This document shows, one piece after another, positions 24,206 through 32,605 of a stretch of 35,316 nt of DNA; position 1 is the stretch's first letter; every line of letters begins with the position of its first letter. This stretch comes from JBGZEX01 sp041846495 (lineage in GTDB: Bacteria > Bacteroidota > Bacteroidia > Bacteroidales > Marinifilaceae), in the NCBI GenBank assembly GCA_041846495.1, contig JBGZEX010000027.1, positions 1 through 35,316 of the forward strand. The letters are read 5' to 3'. Under the pieces are notes generated by a model, which searched no databases, was not told the origin of the DNA, and saw nothing but the letters and a program-made list of their open reading frames with translations. The translations under genes and the position numbers were made by a program.

Positions 24206-26005
24206 TTACATACGTTCGGGCATTTCCACTCCCAACATTCGCATTCCTTGGGATATTACCCGGCCGCATACTGCCGTCAATCCCAAACGTATCGTTTTCA
24301 ACCCGGCATCCTCTTCCCTCAATATGGAGAAATCATGATAAAATTGATTGAACTCCTTAGCCAAATCGTAAACATAATTTGCAATCAACGCCGGACTGTA
24401 ATTGGCTCCGGCTTCTTTCACCACTTCCGGAAATCTTGCAAGCGACCGGATAATCTCCCGTTCCTTCAAAGAAACGGCCGACTTTATATCCCAGTCGAAT
24501 TTATCCGTATTCGTACCTTCCTCATTCGCTTTCCGCAAAACGGAACGAATACGGGTATAGGTATATTGAATAAAAGGTCCCGTATTTCCATTGAAATCTA
24601 TGGATTCCTTAGGATTGAACAAAATGGTTTTCTTGGGATCCACCTTAAGGATGAAATATTTCAAAGCGCCCAATGCTATTTTCCGGTACACTTCTTCGGC
24701 CTCCTCATCGGTATATCCCTCCAATTTCCCAAGTTCCCGGGAAATCGTACGGGCGGTATCCACCATTTCCTTTACCAAATTGTCCGCATCCACAACCGTA
24801 CCTTCGCGGGATTTCATCTTACCGTCGGGCAATTCCACCATTCCATAAGAAAGATGTTTGATTTTATCGGCCCATTCGAAACCCAATTTCCGGCAAATAA
24901 GAGCCAATACCTGAAAATGGTAATTCTGCTCATTCCCCACGACGTAGATTTCTTCATCCATGGGAAATTCCTCGAACCGCATATAAGCGGTTCCTATATC
25001 TTGGGTCATGTACACCGAAGTACCGTCATCCCTCAACAACAACTTATGATCCAATCCGTCTCCGGTAAGGTCCGCCCATATGCTTCCGCTCTCCTTCCGA
25101 TAGAGAACTCCTTTCTCCAAACCTTTCAATATAAGCTCCTTACCTTTTTTATAAGTCTGAGACTCAAAATACACCTTGTCGAAATCGATTCCCAATACTT
25201 TATAAGTTTCGTCGAACCCTTCGAGCACCCAGGCATTCATCCTCCGCCACAGCTCCACCGTCTCTTTATCTCCGGCTTCCCAAGCCCGAAGCATTTCCTG
25301 GGCTTCCTGCATAATCGGCGCCCTGTTCTTGGCATCTTCCTCTCCGAGATTTTCCTTTTCTACGAGTTCCCGTACCTGTCTCTTATATTCCTTATCGAAT
25401 TTCACATAATAATCCCCTACGAAATGATCCCCTTTCATACCGGTGGATTCGGGTGTACTTCCACCCGAAAATTCCTTCCATGCCACCATACTCTTACAAA
25501 TATGGATTCCCCTGTCGTTCACTAAATTGGTCTTTATTACCCGATGACCGTTGGCCTTGAGAATTTCGGCCACCGACCAACCCAAAAAATTATTCCGTAT
25601 ATGTCCCAAATGCAACGGCTTATTCGTATTCGGAGAAGAATATTCAATCATTATGGTTTTCGATGCAGCGCCGGGCTCAGAATAACCGTAATTTTCCGTA
25701 TCTTCGATATCGGCCAATACCTCCAACCAATATTCCGACGAAATGACAATATTGAGAAAGCCCTTAACCACATTGAAATCCTCCACGGCATCGACATTTT
25801 TCTTAAGATAATCGCCCAATATTTTACCCGTCTCCTCGGGAGAACGTCTCGAATAGCGGGTAAAAGGAAAAACCACGACCGTAATATCTCCTTCAAAATC
25901 CTTACGCGTCTCCTGTATTTGCACGTCATCCGCTGCAATTTCTCCATTAAAGCAGGAGGTAACTCCCTCGGACACTTTAACGGATAAGATATTCTTTATT
26001 TCCAT
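24206..26005 (-). CDS. argS: Arginyl-tRNA synthetase
   Basis: A 599-residue class I aminoacyl-tRNA synthetase that charges tRNA-Arg. Seen: the N-terminal ArgRS-specific domain, SSPNTNKPLHLGHIRNNFLG (HIGH-type site as HLGH), MTQDIGTAYMR, and the KMSKS-equivalent loop in LPDGKMKSREGTVVDADNL, here KMKSR as is usual in ArgRS. The C-terminal DALR anticodon-binding part includes NFNG-type segments and ends QGMRMLGVEMPERM. I start at ATG 26005 (MEIKNIL) instead of a start 15 nt upstream, as it is the better spaced from the -7 box. It follows ispE by 42 nt. Confidence 0.97.
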   Translation of the reverse strand: MEIKNILSVKVSEGVTSCFNGEIAADDVQIQETRKDFEGDITVVVFPFTRYSRRSPEETGKILGDYLKKNVDAVEDFNVVKGFLNIVISSEYWLEVLADIEDTENYGYSEPGAASKTIMIEYSSPNTNKPLHLGHIRNNFLGWSVAEILKANGHRVIKTNLVNDRGIHICKSMVAWKEFSGGSTPESTGMKGDHFVGDYYVKFDKEYKRQVRELVEKENLGEEDAKNRAPIMQEAQEMLRAWEAGDKETVELWRRMNAWVLEGFDETYKVLGIDFDKVYFESQTYKKGKELILKGLEKGVLYRKESGSIWADLTGDGLDHKLLLRDDGTSVYMTQDIGTAYMRFEEFPMDEEIYVVGNEQNYHFQVLALICRKLGFEWADKIKHLSYGMVELPDGKMKSREGTVVDADNLVKEMVDTARTISRELGKLEGYTDEEAEEVYRKIALGALKYFILKVDPKKTILFNPKESIDFNGNTGPFIQYTYTRIRSVLRKANEEGTNTDKFDWDIKSAVSLKEREIIRSLARFPEVVKEAGANYSPALIANYVYDLAKEFNQFYHDFSILREEDAGLKTIRLGLTAVCGRVISQGMRMLGVEMPERM

Positions 26006-26027
26006 AATATATAAATTCAAAGAATTG

Positions 26028-26035
26028 CAAATTTA
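26028..26035 (-). promoter_or_regulatory. -7 box for argS
   Basis: TAAATTTG on the minus strand matches TAnnTTTG and lies 23 nt before the argS ATG, between ispE and argS. No clear -33 element. Confidence 0.45.
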
Positions 26036-26047
26036 CAAAAATATACC

Positions 26048-26881
26048 CTAAATACACTGTCCGCAATAGACAAAAGAATAATCGGCAAACAAAGCCGTAT
26101 CCGGTTTTTCTTTGAAAAATCCGAATACGGAAGGCCCGCTTCCCGACATCGAAGCATATAAAGCTCCCACACGGTACATTCTGTCCCGTACTTCTCCGAC
26201 TTCCGGATAACGACGCACAATTAAGGGTTCGAAAACATTCTCCAGACGATCCCGAAAATCGTCGACCCTCATTTCCTTCAATCGCCTCAAATCCACAGGA
26301 GCGGGAAACGGACGTATCTCCTTATAAGCCCCGGCCGTGGACACGGATACCGAAGGTTTAACGATCAACACATAAAATCCCCGGAGGGAAAAATCCGCCG
26401 GTTCGATAACTTCCCCCCGTCCGCAGGCGAAAGCAGGCGTATTCCGTATGAAAAAACTGCAATCGCTCCCTATTCGGGAAGCATAATCGCAAAGCCTGTC
26501 TGTCGACAATCCCAATTCGAACATATCGTTCAATCCTCTCAACATAAAAGCGGCATCCGCCGACCCTCCTCCCAAACCCGCTCCGAAAGGTATATGTTTA
26601 TAAAGTACGACCTCCACGGGGGCTATGTCGTAATCCCCGGCCAAAAGCCTGTAAGCCTTAAAAATCAAATTATCCTCCGTATCGCAATCCAAAACGATAC
26701 CCGAAGTTTCGAATCGAAAGTCGTCGCCTTTCCTCAACGGCCGAATTTCCAATCGGTCGCATAAATCAGGCAAAGGATAAAAAAATGTTTCTATATTATG
26801 AAAACCGTCCGACCTTTTCGAAGTCACGTAAAGTCCGATATTTATTTTCGCATTGGGAAATAATTTCATAAACTTATTCAT
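26048..26881 (-). CDS. ispE: 4-diphosphocytidyl-2-C-methyl-D-erythritol kinase
   Basis: A 277-residue GHMP kinase that phosphorylates CDP-methylerythritol in the MEP isoprenoid pathway. Seen: FPNAKINIGLYVTSKRSDGF at the N-terminus, the ATP loop IPFGAGLGGGSADAAFMLRG, RIGSDCSFFIRN with the substrate Asp, and MSGSGPSVFGFF (third GHMP motif) near the C-terminus. Length is normal. ATG 26881 is used; ATG 26869 is possible. It has its own -7 box (26902-26909) and is divergent from the PAP2 gene. Confidence 0.96.
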   Translation of the reverse strand: MNKFMKLFPNAKINIGLYVTSKRSDGFHNIETFFYPLPDLCDRLEIRPLRKGDDFRFETSGIVLDCDTEDNLIFKAYRLLAGDYDIAPVEVVLYKHIPFGAGLGGGSADAAFMLRGLNDMFELGLSTDRLCDYASRIGSDCSFFIRNTPAFACGRGEVIEPADFSLRGFYVLIVKPSVSVSTAGAYKEIRPFPAPVDLRRLKEMRVDDFRDRLENVFEPLIVRRYPEVGEVRDRMYRVGALYASMSGSGPSVFGFFKEKPDTALFADYSFVYCGQCI

Positions 26882-26901
26882 CCTGCATCAAACAATTATC
26901 G

Positions 26902-26909
26902 CAAATATA
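26902..26909 (-). promoter_or_regulatory. -7 box for ispE
   Basis: TATATTTG on the minus strand matches TAnnTTTG and lies 21 nt before the ispE ATG, in the 151-nt divergent gap. Confidence 0.45.
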
Positions 26910-27009
26910 CGCCATAATTCCGGATTCTTTCTCCCATATAAATAAAAAATCCCGTCTTCCCGTATTTTATATTTTCCCCGATTAATGAAATAAATAAAAA
27001 TAAATATTA

Positions 27010-27017
27010 TACATTTG
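27010..27017 (+). promoter_or_regulatory. -7 box for the PAP2 phosphatase
   Basis: TACATTTG matches TAnnTTTG and lies 16 nt before ATG 27033. It argues against a TTG start at 27015, which would be inside the box. Confidence 0.45.
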
Positions 27018-27032
27018 CATCGGTTTTACAAC

Positions 27033-27764
27033 ATGTTCGTATATATGCTGGATTTTATTCTGAATTTAGATGAACGATTAATGCTGTTCTTCAATGGTTT
27101 TCACAATGAATTCTTCGATGAGTTCATGTATTTGACATCTACGAAATTCATTTGGGTACCCATGTATGCGGTTTTATTCCTGCTTATCTTTAATATATCC
27201 CGTATAAAATCCCTTATATTAGTCATACTGAGTATCATCCTTTTAATTTTCTTATGCGATCAAACATGCAGTAATGTTATTCGTCCCCTCATCTGCCGTT
27301 TAAGGCCTTCGAATCCGGACAATCCGATTTCGGAGTATATACATATCGTAAACAATTACAGGGGAGGACAGTTCGGATTTCCCTCCTGCCATGCTGCCAA
27401 TTCATTCGGATTAGCTATGTTCCTTACTCTCTTGCTGAAACGTAAAAAGATATCCGTCTTCATATGGTTATGGGCTGGTCTCCATTCCTATTCACGTATT
27501 TATCTGGGGGTACATTATCCGGGCGATATCGTAGCCGGTCTCATCCTCGGCTGTATTTGCGCCTATATCTGCTATATGCTTTTAAAAACGACTATCCGCC
27601 TTATCGGCGATATCAAAGAAAAAATCGAATTCAAGCCAGGCTGGAACTATTCCCTGATTGCAACTCAAAAACATTTGATTTACAATGAAAACTACCTCAT
27701 CGGCATAGGAGGAATGACGCTCTTTTCCATTTCTTTGGTTTGTTTTTTCTATGATATGTTTTAA
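27033..27764 (+). CDS. PAP2-family membrane phosphatase
   Basis: A 243-residue inner-membrane lipid phosphatase of the PAP2/undecaprenyl-diphosphatase kind. About six hydrophobic helices surround the three catalytic motifs: RPLICRLRP (motif 1 with Arg replacing the usual Lys), FPSCHAANS (motif 2, Cys for the usual Gly; His is the base) and SRIYLGVHYPGDI (motif 3, nucleophilic His). Substrates may be undecaprenyl diphosphate, phosphatidate or a lipid A phosphate; the sequence does not decide. Start may be 27033 or 27045. It meets lipB tail to tail with a 4-nt gap. Confidence 0.9.
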   Translation: MFVYMLDFILNLDERLMLFFNGFHNEFFDEFMYLTSTKFIWVPMYAVLFLLIFNISRIKSLILVILSIILLIFLCDQTCSNVIRPLICRLRPSNPDNPISEYIHIVNNYRGGQFGFPSCHAANSFGLAMFLTLLLKRKKISVFIWLWAGLHSYSRIYLGVHYPGDIVAGLILGCICAYICYMLLKTTIRLIGDIKEKIEFKPGWNYSLIATQKHLIYNENYLIGIGGMTLFSISLVCFFYDMF

Positions 27765-27768
27765 GCTC

Positions 27769-28452
27769 TTAAAAACCGTCTTTCAAATCCATATCGAAAA
27801 TAAGGGTAAACGCCTTTTTCAACTTCTCTTTCAGTTCGAATAATTCTATCGGACCGCCCTTTTCACGGGCAATGGAAGTAACTCCCTTATCCGTAAATCC
27901 GCAAGGATTAATCGCATCGAAATAACTCAAATCCGTATTGGCATTAAGTGCAAAACCGTGCATGGTAATATAGTGCGAACACTTCACGCCTATGGCAGCG
28001 ATTTTTCTCGCCCGGGCGGTATGAGGTTCGAGCCATACTCCCGTAGCCCCTTCCAAACGTTTACCATTGATAGCATATTCGGCAAGCACGGAGATAATCA
28101 CCTCTTCCAAAGCATATATATATTCCTTGACTCCAAGAGCAAAATTCTCCATATCCATAACGGGATAAACCACTATTTGTCCGGGGCCATGGTAGGTTAT
28201 ATCCCCTCCCCTGTCCGTATGGATATATTCCGCATTTTTAGCTCTCAACTGCAAAGCATTCGCCAACATATTCGCTTCATCTCCGCTCTTTCCCAAGGTA
28301 TATACATGAGGATGCTCCACAAATAGCAGAAAATTCCCGCGCGGCTCTCCGTTTTTCTTTTGCCTGAGCAATTCGCTCATCATTTCTTTCTGTCGCTCCC
28401 ATGCCTCCTTATAAGACATGATGCCGAAATCGTAAAAATACGTATCTTTCAT
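27769..28452 (-). CDS. lipB: Octanoyl-[ACP]:protein N-octanoyltransferase
   Basis: A 227-residue enzyme that moves the octanoyl chain from ACP to the lipoyl domains of oxo-acid dehydrogenases and the glycine cleavage H protein. Seen: VEHPHVYTLGKSG, DRGGDITYHGPGQIVVYPVM, ARKIAAIGVKCSHYITMHGF (catalytic Lys) and FDAINPCGFTDKGVTS (catalytic Cys). Start at ATG 28452 (MKDTYFYDFG), 11 nt after the lipA stop, since the frame upstream runs inside lipA. It works directly before LipA. Confidence 0.96.
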   Translation of the reverse strand: MKDTYFYDFGIMSYKEAWERQKEMMSELLRQKKNGEPRGNFLLFVEHPHVYTLGKSGDEANMLANALQLRAKNAEYIHTDRGGDITYHGPGQIVVYPVMDMENFALGVKEYIYALEEVIISVLAEYAINGKRLEGATGVWLEPHTARARKIAAIGVKCSHYITMHGFALNANTDLSYFDAINPCGFTDKGVTSIAREKGGPIELFELKEKLKKAFTLIFDMDLKDGF

Positions 28453-28463
28453 CTCAAATACAT

Positions 28464-29315
28464 TTACCTGAGGTGTTTGTCGGCATGGTAACTCGAACGT
28501 ACCAGGGGACCGCTCTCCACACATCTGAATCCCTTATTGAGTCCGATAGCCCGGTACGAATCGAAAGTTTCGGGAGTCACATATTCCAATACCGGAATAT
28601 TTGCTGCCGAAGGACGAAGATACTGCCCTATGGTCATTACCTCACATCCCACTTCCCGCAAATCGTCCATCGTCTCTAAAATTTCCTCCCGTCTTTCTCC
28701 TATCCCCAACATAATACCCGATTTGGAAACGATACCGGATTTTGCAATCCTTTCGATAACGGATAAAGAAACCTCATAAGTAGCACGGGAACGTACGGCC
28801 GGAGTCAATCGCCTTACCGTCTCCAAATTATGAGATATAACCTCGGGACCGGCTTCGATAATCCCGTCCACAAGTTCTATGCGTCCCTGAAAATCGGGAA
28901 TAAGCACCTCCATCGTCGTCTCGGGATTAAGCCGCTTGACCGCCTCGATAACCTTCACCCAATGTCCGGCACCCAAATCTCCGAGGTCATCCCTATCCAC
29001 GGAAGTAATAACTACGTGCTTTAATTTCAATATACGAACCGATTCCGCAACTTGTTCCGGCTCCTCTTCATCCAAGGGTAACGGATGCCCCGTATTCACA
29101 TTGCAAAATTTACAGGCCCGGGTACATATATTTCCCCCTATCATAAAAGTAGCCGTCCCTCTTCCCCAGCATTCCCCCTGATTCGGACATTTCCCGCTCG
29201 TGCATATAGTATTCAGGCACTTATCTTTAATCGTATGCCCTACCTTAAGGGAGAGTTGTCCCATAGGCAATTTTATCTTCAACCAATCCGGTTTTCTTCT
29301 GATATGTGTATCCAT
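28464..29315 (-). CDS. lipA: Lipoyl synthase
   Basis: A 283-residue radical-SAM enzyme that inserts two sulfurs into the octanoyl chain left by LipB. Both iron-sulfur sites are present: the auxiliary cluster CX4CX5C in ICTSGKCPNQGEC and the SAM cluster CX3CX2C in ICTRACKFC, followed by DRDDLGDLGAGHWV and the conserved C-terminal RSSYHAD. Length is normal. It heads the lipA-lipB pair and lies 54 nt after the unknown lipoprotein gene on the same strand. Confidence 0.97.
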   Translation of the reverse strand: MDTHIRRKPDWLKIKLPMGQLSLKVGHTIKDKCLNTICTSGKCPNQGECWGRGTATFMIGGNICTRACKFCNVNTGHPLPLDEEEPEQVAESVRILKLKHVVITSVDRDDLGDLGAGHWVKVIEAVKRLNPETTMEVLIPDFQGRIELVDGIIEAGPEVISHNLETVRRLTPAVRSRATYEVSLSVIERIAKSGIVSKSGIMLGIGERREEILETMDDLREVGCEVMTIGQYLRPSAANIPVLEYVTPETFDSYRAIGLNKGFRCVESGPLVRSSYHADKHLR

Positions 29316-29369
29316 TCGATTTTTTCTTATAAATCCGGTTTTTACGTCGCAACACCAAAACCGAGCGTT

Positions 29370-29999
29370 TCATTCCGAATCAACAACTTCTATTCCCATA
29401 AAGGAATAAAGCGAGGGTTTATAATTCTCGACTTTCACCCCATCGCATTCTACATCTGTCACTACGACATTGAAAACCATGCTTTTCTTTGTCCCGGAGC
29501 TATAATTTCCGCCGTAGTTTCCGGAAAAAGATATACGCACTTTCTGGGTACTTAAACCGTAACTGCCGATATTTATCTGCAATCTCCGAGGATTTAATCC
29601 ATATACAAATCCACCCGAATCGATCTGCAGAAAATCGTAACCCGCCGTAAAATCCACTGCGCCGATTCCCTTGAGGGCATCGCCGACATCCTTCTGCGGC
29701 AATAAATCGGCCAACACTTCAAGCGGCAGACGAAATCTAAGCGAATCGTCGGAAAACGACACAAAATTCCGCAACTCTCTCTTTTGCTCCCATTCGGAAC
29801 CAAAACCTTCCGATGAAAAAACCGTTTTGCCGGTACATACTTTCAATTTTCCCCGATACTTGGCTTGCATTTCCACCAATGCCTTCCGAATCTCTGCTTC
29901 CGAAATCTTTCCATCGGTCTTATTGCAGGAAACACAGAAAAATATCCCGATAAAAACCGCCGACATCTCCCAAAAATTGCTCTTCCTCATATTCATCAT
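29370..29999 (-). CDS. Lipoprotein of unknown function (DUF4840-like at most)
   Basis: A 209-residue predicted lipoprotein (hydrophobic segment MSAVFIGIFFCVSC, Cys25). A short helical linker (SEAEIRKALVEMQAKYRGKL) is followed by a beta-rich domain (FVSFSDDSLRFRLPLEVLAD, LQINIGSYGLSTQKVRISFS, SMVFNVVVTDVECDG). The family is not recognised with certainty; layout is compatible with small Bacteroidota lipoproteins such as DUF4840. The start codon lies within a 26-nt sequence duplicated 65 nt upstream and overlaps the stop of a 22-codon ORF, so translation may be coupled to a leader. It sits between lipA and the U32 gene and has a good promoter at 30110-30140. Confidence 0.7.
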   Translation of the reverse strand: MMNMRKSNFWEMSAVFIGIFFCVSCNKTDGKISEAEIRKALVEMQAKYRGKLKVCTGKTVFSSEGFGSEWEQKRELRNFVSFSDDSLRFRLPLEVLADLLPQKDVGDALKGIGAVDFTAGYDFLQIDSGGFVYGLNPRRLQINIGSYGLSTQKVRISFSGNYGGNYSSGTKKSMVFNVVVTDVECDGVKVENYKPSLYSFMGIEVVDSE

Positions 30000-30078
30000 T
30001 GTTTAAATTCCATAAAGTAAAAGGTTTCCAGTGCCCTTCTCCGCCATTTCTTCATATTTATCATTGTTTAAATTCCAT
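29988..30078. repeat. 26-nt direct repeat spanning the lipoprotein start
   Basis: The 26-nt stretches 29988-30013 and 30053-30078 differ at one base (C/T at 29993 against 30058 or thereabouts). On the minus strand each holds ATGGAATTTAAACAATGAT then ATATG, so the lipoprotein's start region (first six codons) is present twice. It looks like a local tandem duplication. Confidence 0.7.
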
Positions 30079-30086
30079 TCGTCCAT
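30003..30086 (-). CDS. Possible 27-residue leader ORF
   Basis: ATG 30086 to TAA 30003-30005 encodes an acidic 27-residue peptide starting MDEWNLNNDKYEEMAE. It begins about 24 nt after an exact -7 box and is therefore the first ATG on the predicted transcript of the lipoprotein. A second overlapping ORF (30064-29996, 22 residues, starting MINMKKWRRRALE) ends with a TGA that overlaps the lipoprotein ATG. Neither is homologous to anything I recognise. May be a leader peptide, or chance. Confidence 0.25.
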   Translation of the reverse strand: MDEWNLNNDKYEEMAEKGTGNLLLYGI

Positions 30087-30109
30087 AAAAATAAAGCGGA
30101 TACTCCGTA

Positions 30110-30140
30110 CAAAGTTAACCAAAGGGATTTTCTCCGTCAA
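30110..30140 (-). promoter_or_regulatory. Promoter for the lipoprotein transcript
   Basis: On the minus strand TTG (30138-30140) precedes TAACTTTG (30110-30117) by 20 nt, fitting both elements of the Bacteroidota consensus. The -33 starts just after the stop of the U32 gene. Predicted start near 30103, giving a leader of about 100 nt. Confidence 0.55.
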
Positions 30141-31943
30141 CTATTCCGTCAGGATTTTCATCATACAGGCTTTGCAATCGAAACATAAGGTAAAGCGCTT
30201 GCCGCTACCGGATAAATGCAAAGGGAAACGCCACTTTCTCCTGTCTTCGGGAGAAACGGTCTTCAAACATTTTCCCAATTCATATAAAATGCAATATTTC
30301 GTTGTCATCACTTCCTGCCCTTTAGACTTTCGTCCCGTTTCATAGCCTTTTTCCACAAAACGGCATCCATTTTCCCGGTACAAAGCTTCGGCATACGAAT
30401 TTACCACATTATGCCTCCAATCCGCTTTTTCCGGAAATTCCATCTTCTTCCCCAATTCGAAAGGCTTCATTTTCGGACGAAGCAAACATCTCTTTTCCCT
30501 CATATCCTCCAATAATTTTCTCCGGTAATCATTCAACCGGCCGACCGGCACAAAAAGCGGAATTCCATCATAAGAAAAGGAGCGACAATAAAATTCGGTA
30601 TCCCCGCATTTTCCCATCTGCACACTCATCCTATCTTTTGCATCGGCTCTTAAAGCAGGCTCGAAATTTTCTTCCGTCCGGAATCTCACTTCCACTCCGT
30701 CTTCATCCCTTGCCGTAAATACCATATGTCCGTCTTCCACTTTCACGAATATATCCAAAGCGATTTTACGTATCTTATTCTCTCGCTCCAAAGCGTTCAC
30801 ATAATCCGTATCGTAATTCCTGTATAAAAGACTACCCGGCTTCAACGAAGTGAATCCGTTTAACTCCACCATATGTCCAAACGCCTTATTGACCCGCATA
30901 CCGCAAAGCCCGTCCTCTCCCATACCGCAAAGTCCATCTCCGTTATGCAATTCTTCTTCGCCCGTTATAACAAGGCTTTTTCCGTTCACTTCCTTTATAC
31001 GTCCTATCGGCCGCCCCATAGATTTCGGGGTTTCAAAATTAGCCATGGAAGAAGTCCTTCCCTCTATAAAATAATCCGTAAATCCTCTGGAAAAACATCT
31101 TTCCGGCTCGAAATCGAATGTCTCCAGCCGTCTCCCCGAGCCCACCCGGACAATCCCCGGCAATCCGTCCAATATGGCAGAATAATATCCCGTAGCCGAT
31201 GCCACATAAGCCCTGTCTTTCAAACGCCCTTCTATCTTGAAGGAATCTATGCCGATACGGACAAGAGTTTCCATATAAGCGGACAAATTCAAATCCTTAA
31301 GAGAAAGCAGGTATTTATCTTTCAATATAACCTTACCTCCGTCGTCGCTCAATGTCCATTTTTGACGGCAAGGCTGAGCACATTCTCCCCTATTAGCCGA
31401 GCGGTTGAAAAGATAATGCGACATATAACATCGACCGCTCATACTTACACATAAAGCCCCGTGTACGAAGACCTCCAATTCGGCTTTCACATTTTCCCGT
31501 ATCCGCATCAATTGCTCAATGGACAACTCCCGTGCCAGTACGATACGCCGGAATCCCATATCCTCGAGCAACCGGATTTTATCCATTTCGTAATTATGCA
31601 TCTGCGTGCTGGCATGCAAAGCAATAGGCGGCAAATGCATTTTAAGAATACCCATATCCTGAATAATAAGCGCATCCACCCCGCTTTCGTACAACTCCCA
31701 TATCATACGTTCCGCCGGTTTCAACTCAGTCTCATACAAAACCGTATTCACCGTAACGAAAACCCGGCAAAAATAGCGATGTGCATAATCCGTCAACCGT
31801 CTAATATCGGAAATCGTATTGGAAGCCGATTTTCGGGCGCCGAAAGCCGGAGGCCCTATGTATACGGCATCGGCCCCGCAATTGATCGCAAAAATACCCG
31901 TATCGGCATTTTTAGCGGGCGCAAGTAATTCGAGAGGCTTCAT
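30141..31943 (-). CDS. U32-family protein, RlhA/YegQ-like (tRNA/rRNA hydroxylation type)
   Basis: A 600-residue member of the peptidase U32 family. Seen: LELLAPAKNADTGIFAINCG with GADAVYIG at the N-terminus, ALHASTQMHNYEM, and the Cys set GALCVSMSGRCYMSHYLFNR followed by GECAQPCRQKW, which in RlhA and TrhP holds an iron-sulfur cluster. Characterised members hydroxylate C2501 of 23S rRNA (RlhA) or make 5-hydroxyuridine in tRNA (TrhP); protease activity is doubtful. The extra C-terminal part after about residue 400 is typical of the longer form and ends in a cluster CILYELGKCLKT...CFDCKACM that looks metal-binding. ATG overlaps the bioD stop by 4 nt (ATGA), so they are coupled. Which RNA is modified is not decided. 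Confidence 0.88.
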   Translation of the reverse strand: MKPLELLAPAKNADTGIFAINCGADAVYIGPPAFGARKSASNTISDIRRLTDYAHRYFCRVFVTVNTVLYETELKPAERMIWELYESGVDALIIQDMGILKMHLPPIALHASTQMHNYEMDKIRLLEDMGFRRIVLARELSIEQLMRIRENVKAELEVFVHGALCVSMSGRCYMSHYLFNRSANRGECAQPCRQKWTLSDDGGKVILKDKYLLSLKDLNLSAYMETLVRIGIDSFKIEGRLKDRAYVASATGYYSAILDGLPGIVRVGSGRRLETFDFEPERCFSRGFTDYFIEGRTSSMANFETPKSMGRPIGRIKEVNGKSLVITGEEELHNGDGLCGMGEDGLCGMRVNKAFGHMVELNGFTSLKPGSLLYRNYDTDYVNALERENKIRKIALDIFVKVEDGHMVFTARDEDGVEVRFRTEENFEPALRADAKDRMSVQMGKCGDTEFYCRSFSYDGIPLFVPVGRLNDYRRKLLEDMREKRCLLRPKMKPFELGKKMEFPEKADWRHNVVNSYAEALYRENGCRFVEKGYETGRKSKGQEVMTTKYCILYELGKCLKTVSPEDRRKWRFPLHLSGSGKRFTLCFDCKACMMKILTE

Positions 31944-32605
31944 TTCAACCTTAAGTCGGGATATTCATTCCCGCTAACGACAGGCAATTCCAATAAGGAT
32001 GCCTTCGGAAAAAACATCTTCATATAATCCCGGATAACATTGACGGAATCATCCGTTATATAAGGACTCGTCTCCGGATAGCGATTATAAACCACATGAG
32101 AGATATCGATTCCCCTGTTTTTGCAAATCTCCATGCTCATCAAACCGTGGTTGATACTGCCTAATTTGGAAGAAACCACCAGTATCAAAGGGTAAGCATG
32201 GTCTACAATATAATCTACGGTAAAATAATCTCTCGTCACCGGTACGAACAAACCGCCGGCGCCTTCGATAAGCACTGTGTCGTATTGAGATTTCAATTTT
32301 TCGGTCGCCTTCTCGATTTTTCCCAAATCGATAGAAACCCCGTCTATTTCCGCCGCCAAATGCGGAGAAGCCGGGTAAGACATCACATAAGGACAGGTCG
32401 TTCCGTCTTTATCCGCTTCGTAAAGAGGAACTTCCATAATCCTGCGATGCGTAAGAATATCCTCCGATATACCTTTGCAACCCGTTTGTATAAACTTTTG
32501 GGTTATCACCCGTTCTCCGTCTCCAAGCATCGTCTTGGCAATAACACCCGTAACCACCGATTTCCCCGCATCCGTATCGATTCCGCTTATAAAATAAACA
32601 CCCAT
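31940..32605 (-). CDS. bioD: ATP-dependent dethiobiotin synthetase
   Basis: A 221-residue P-loop enzyme that closes the ureido ring of dethiobiotin from 7,8-diaminopelargonate, CO2 and ATP. Seen: FISGIDTDAGKSVVTGVIA (P-loop with Lys and the switch Asp), KFIQTGCK and SYPASPHLAAE, LIEGAGGLFVPVTRDY, and LVVSSKLGSINHGLMSMEIC. Length is normal. No other bio gene is in the window. It is first in the bioD-U32 transcript and has a -7 box 35 nt upstream. Confidence 0.95.
   Translation of the reverse strand: MGVYFISGIDTDAGKSVVTGVIAKTMLGDGERVITQKFIQTGCKGISEDILTHRRIMEVPLYEADKDGTTCPYVMSYPASPHLAAEIDGVSIDLGKIEKATEKLKSQYDTVLIEGAGGLFVPVTRDYFTVDYIVDHAYPLILVVSSKLGSINHGLMSMEICKNRGIDISHVVYNRYPETSPYITDDSVNVIRDYMKMFFPKASLLELPVVSGNEYPDLRLK

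Noticed and set aside
24008..25525. Long open plus-strand frame (505 codons) opposite argS and the PHP phosphatase
   Set aside because: It is the antisense shadow of two well-supported genes; its sequence has no domain pattern and is rich in His, Phe and Pro as expected of an antisense frame.
29336..29363. CGGTTTT/AAAACCG hairpin between the unknown lipoprotein and lipA
   Set aside because: No T tract follows on the minus strand, and the stem is short and AT-rich; not called a terminator.
30873..31928. Long plus-strand ORFs opposite the U32 gene
   Set aside because: Antisense frames of a full-length, well-recognised gene.
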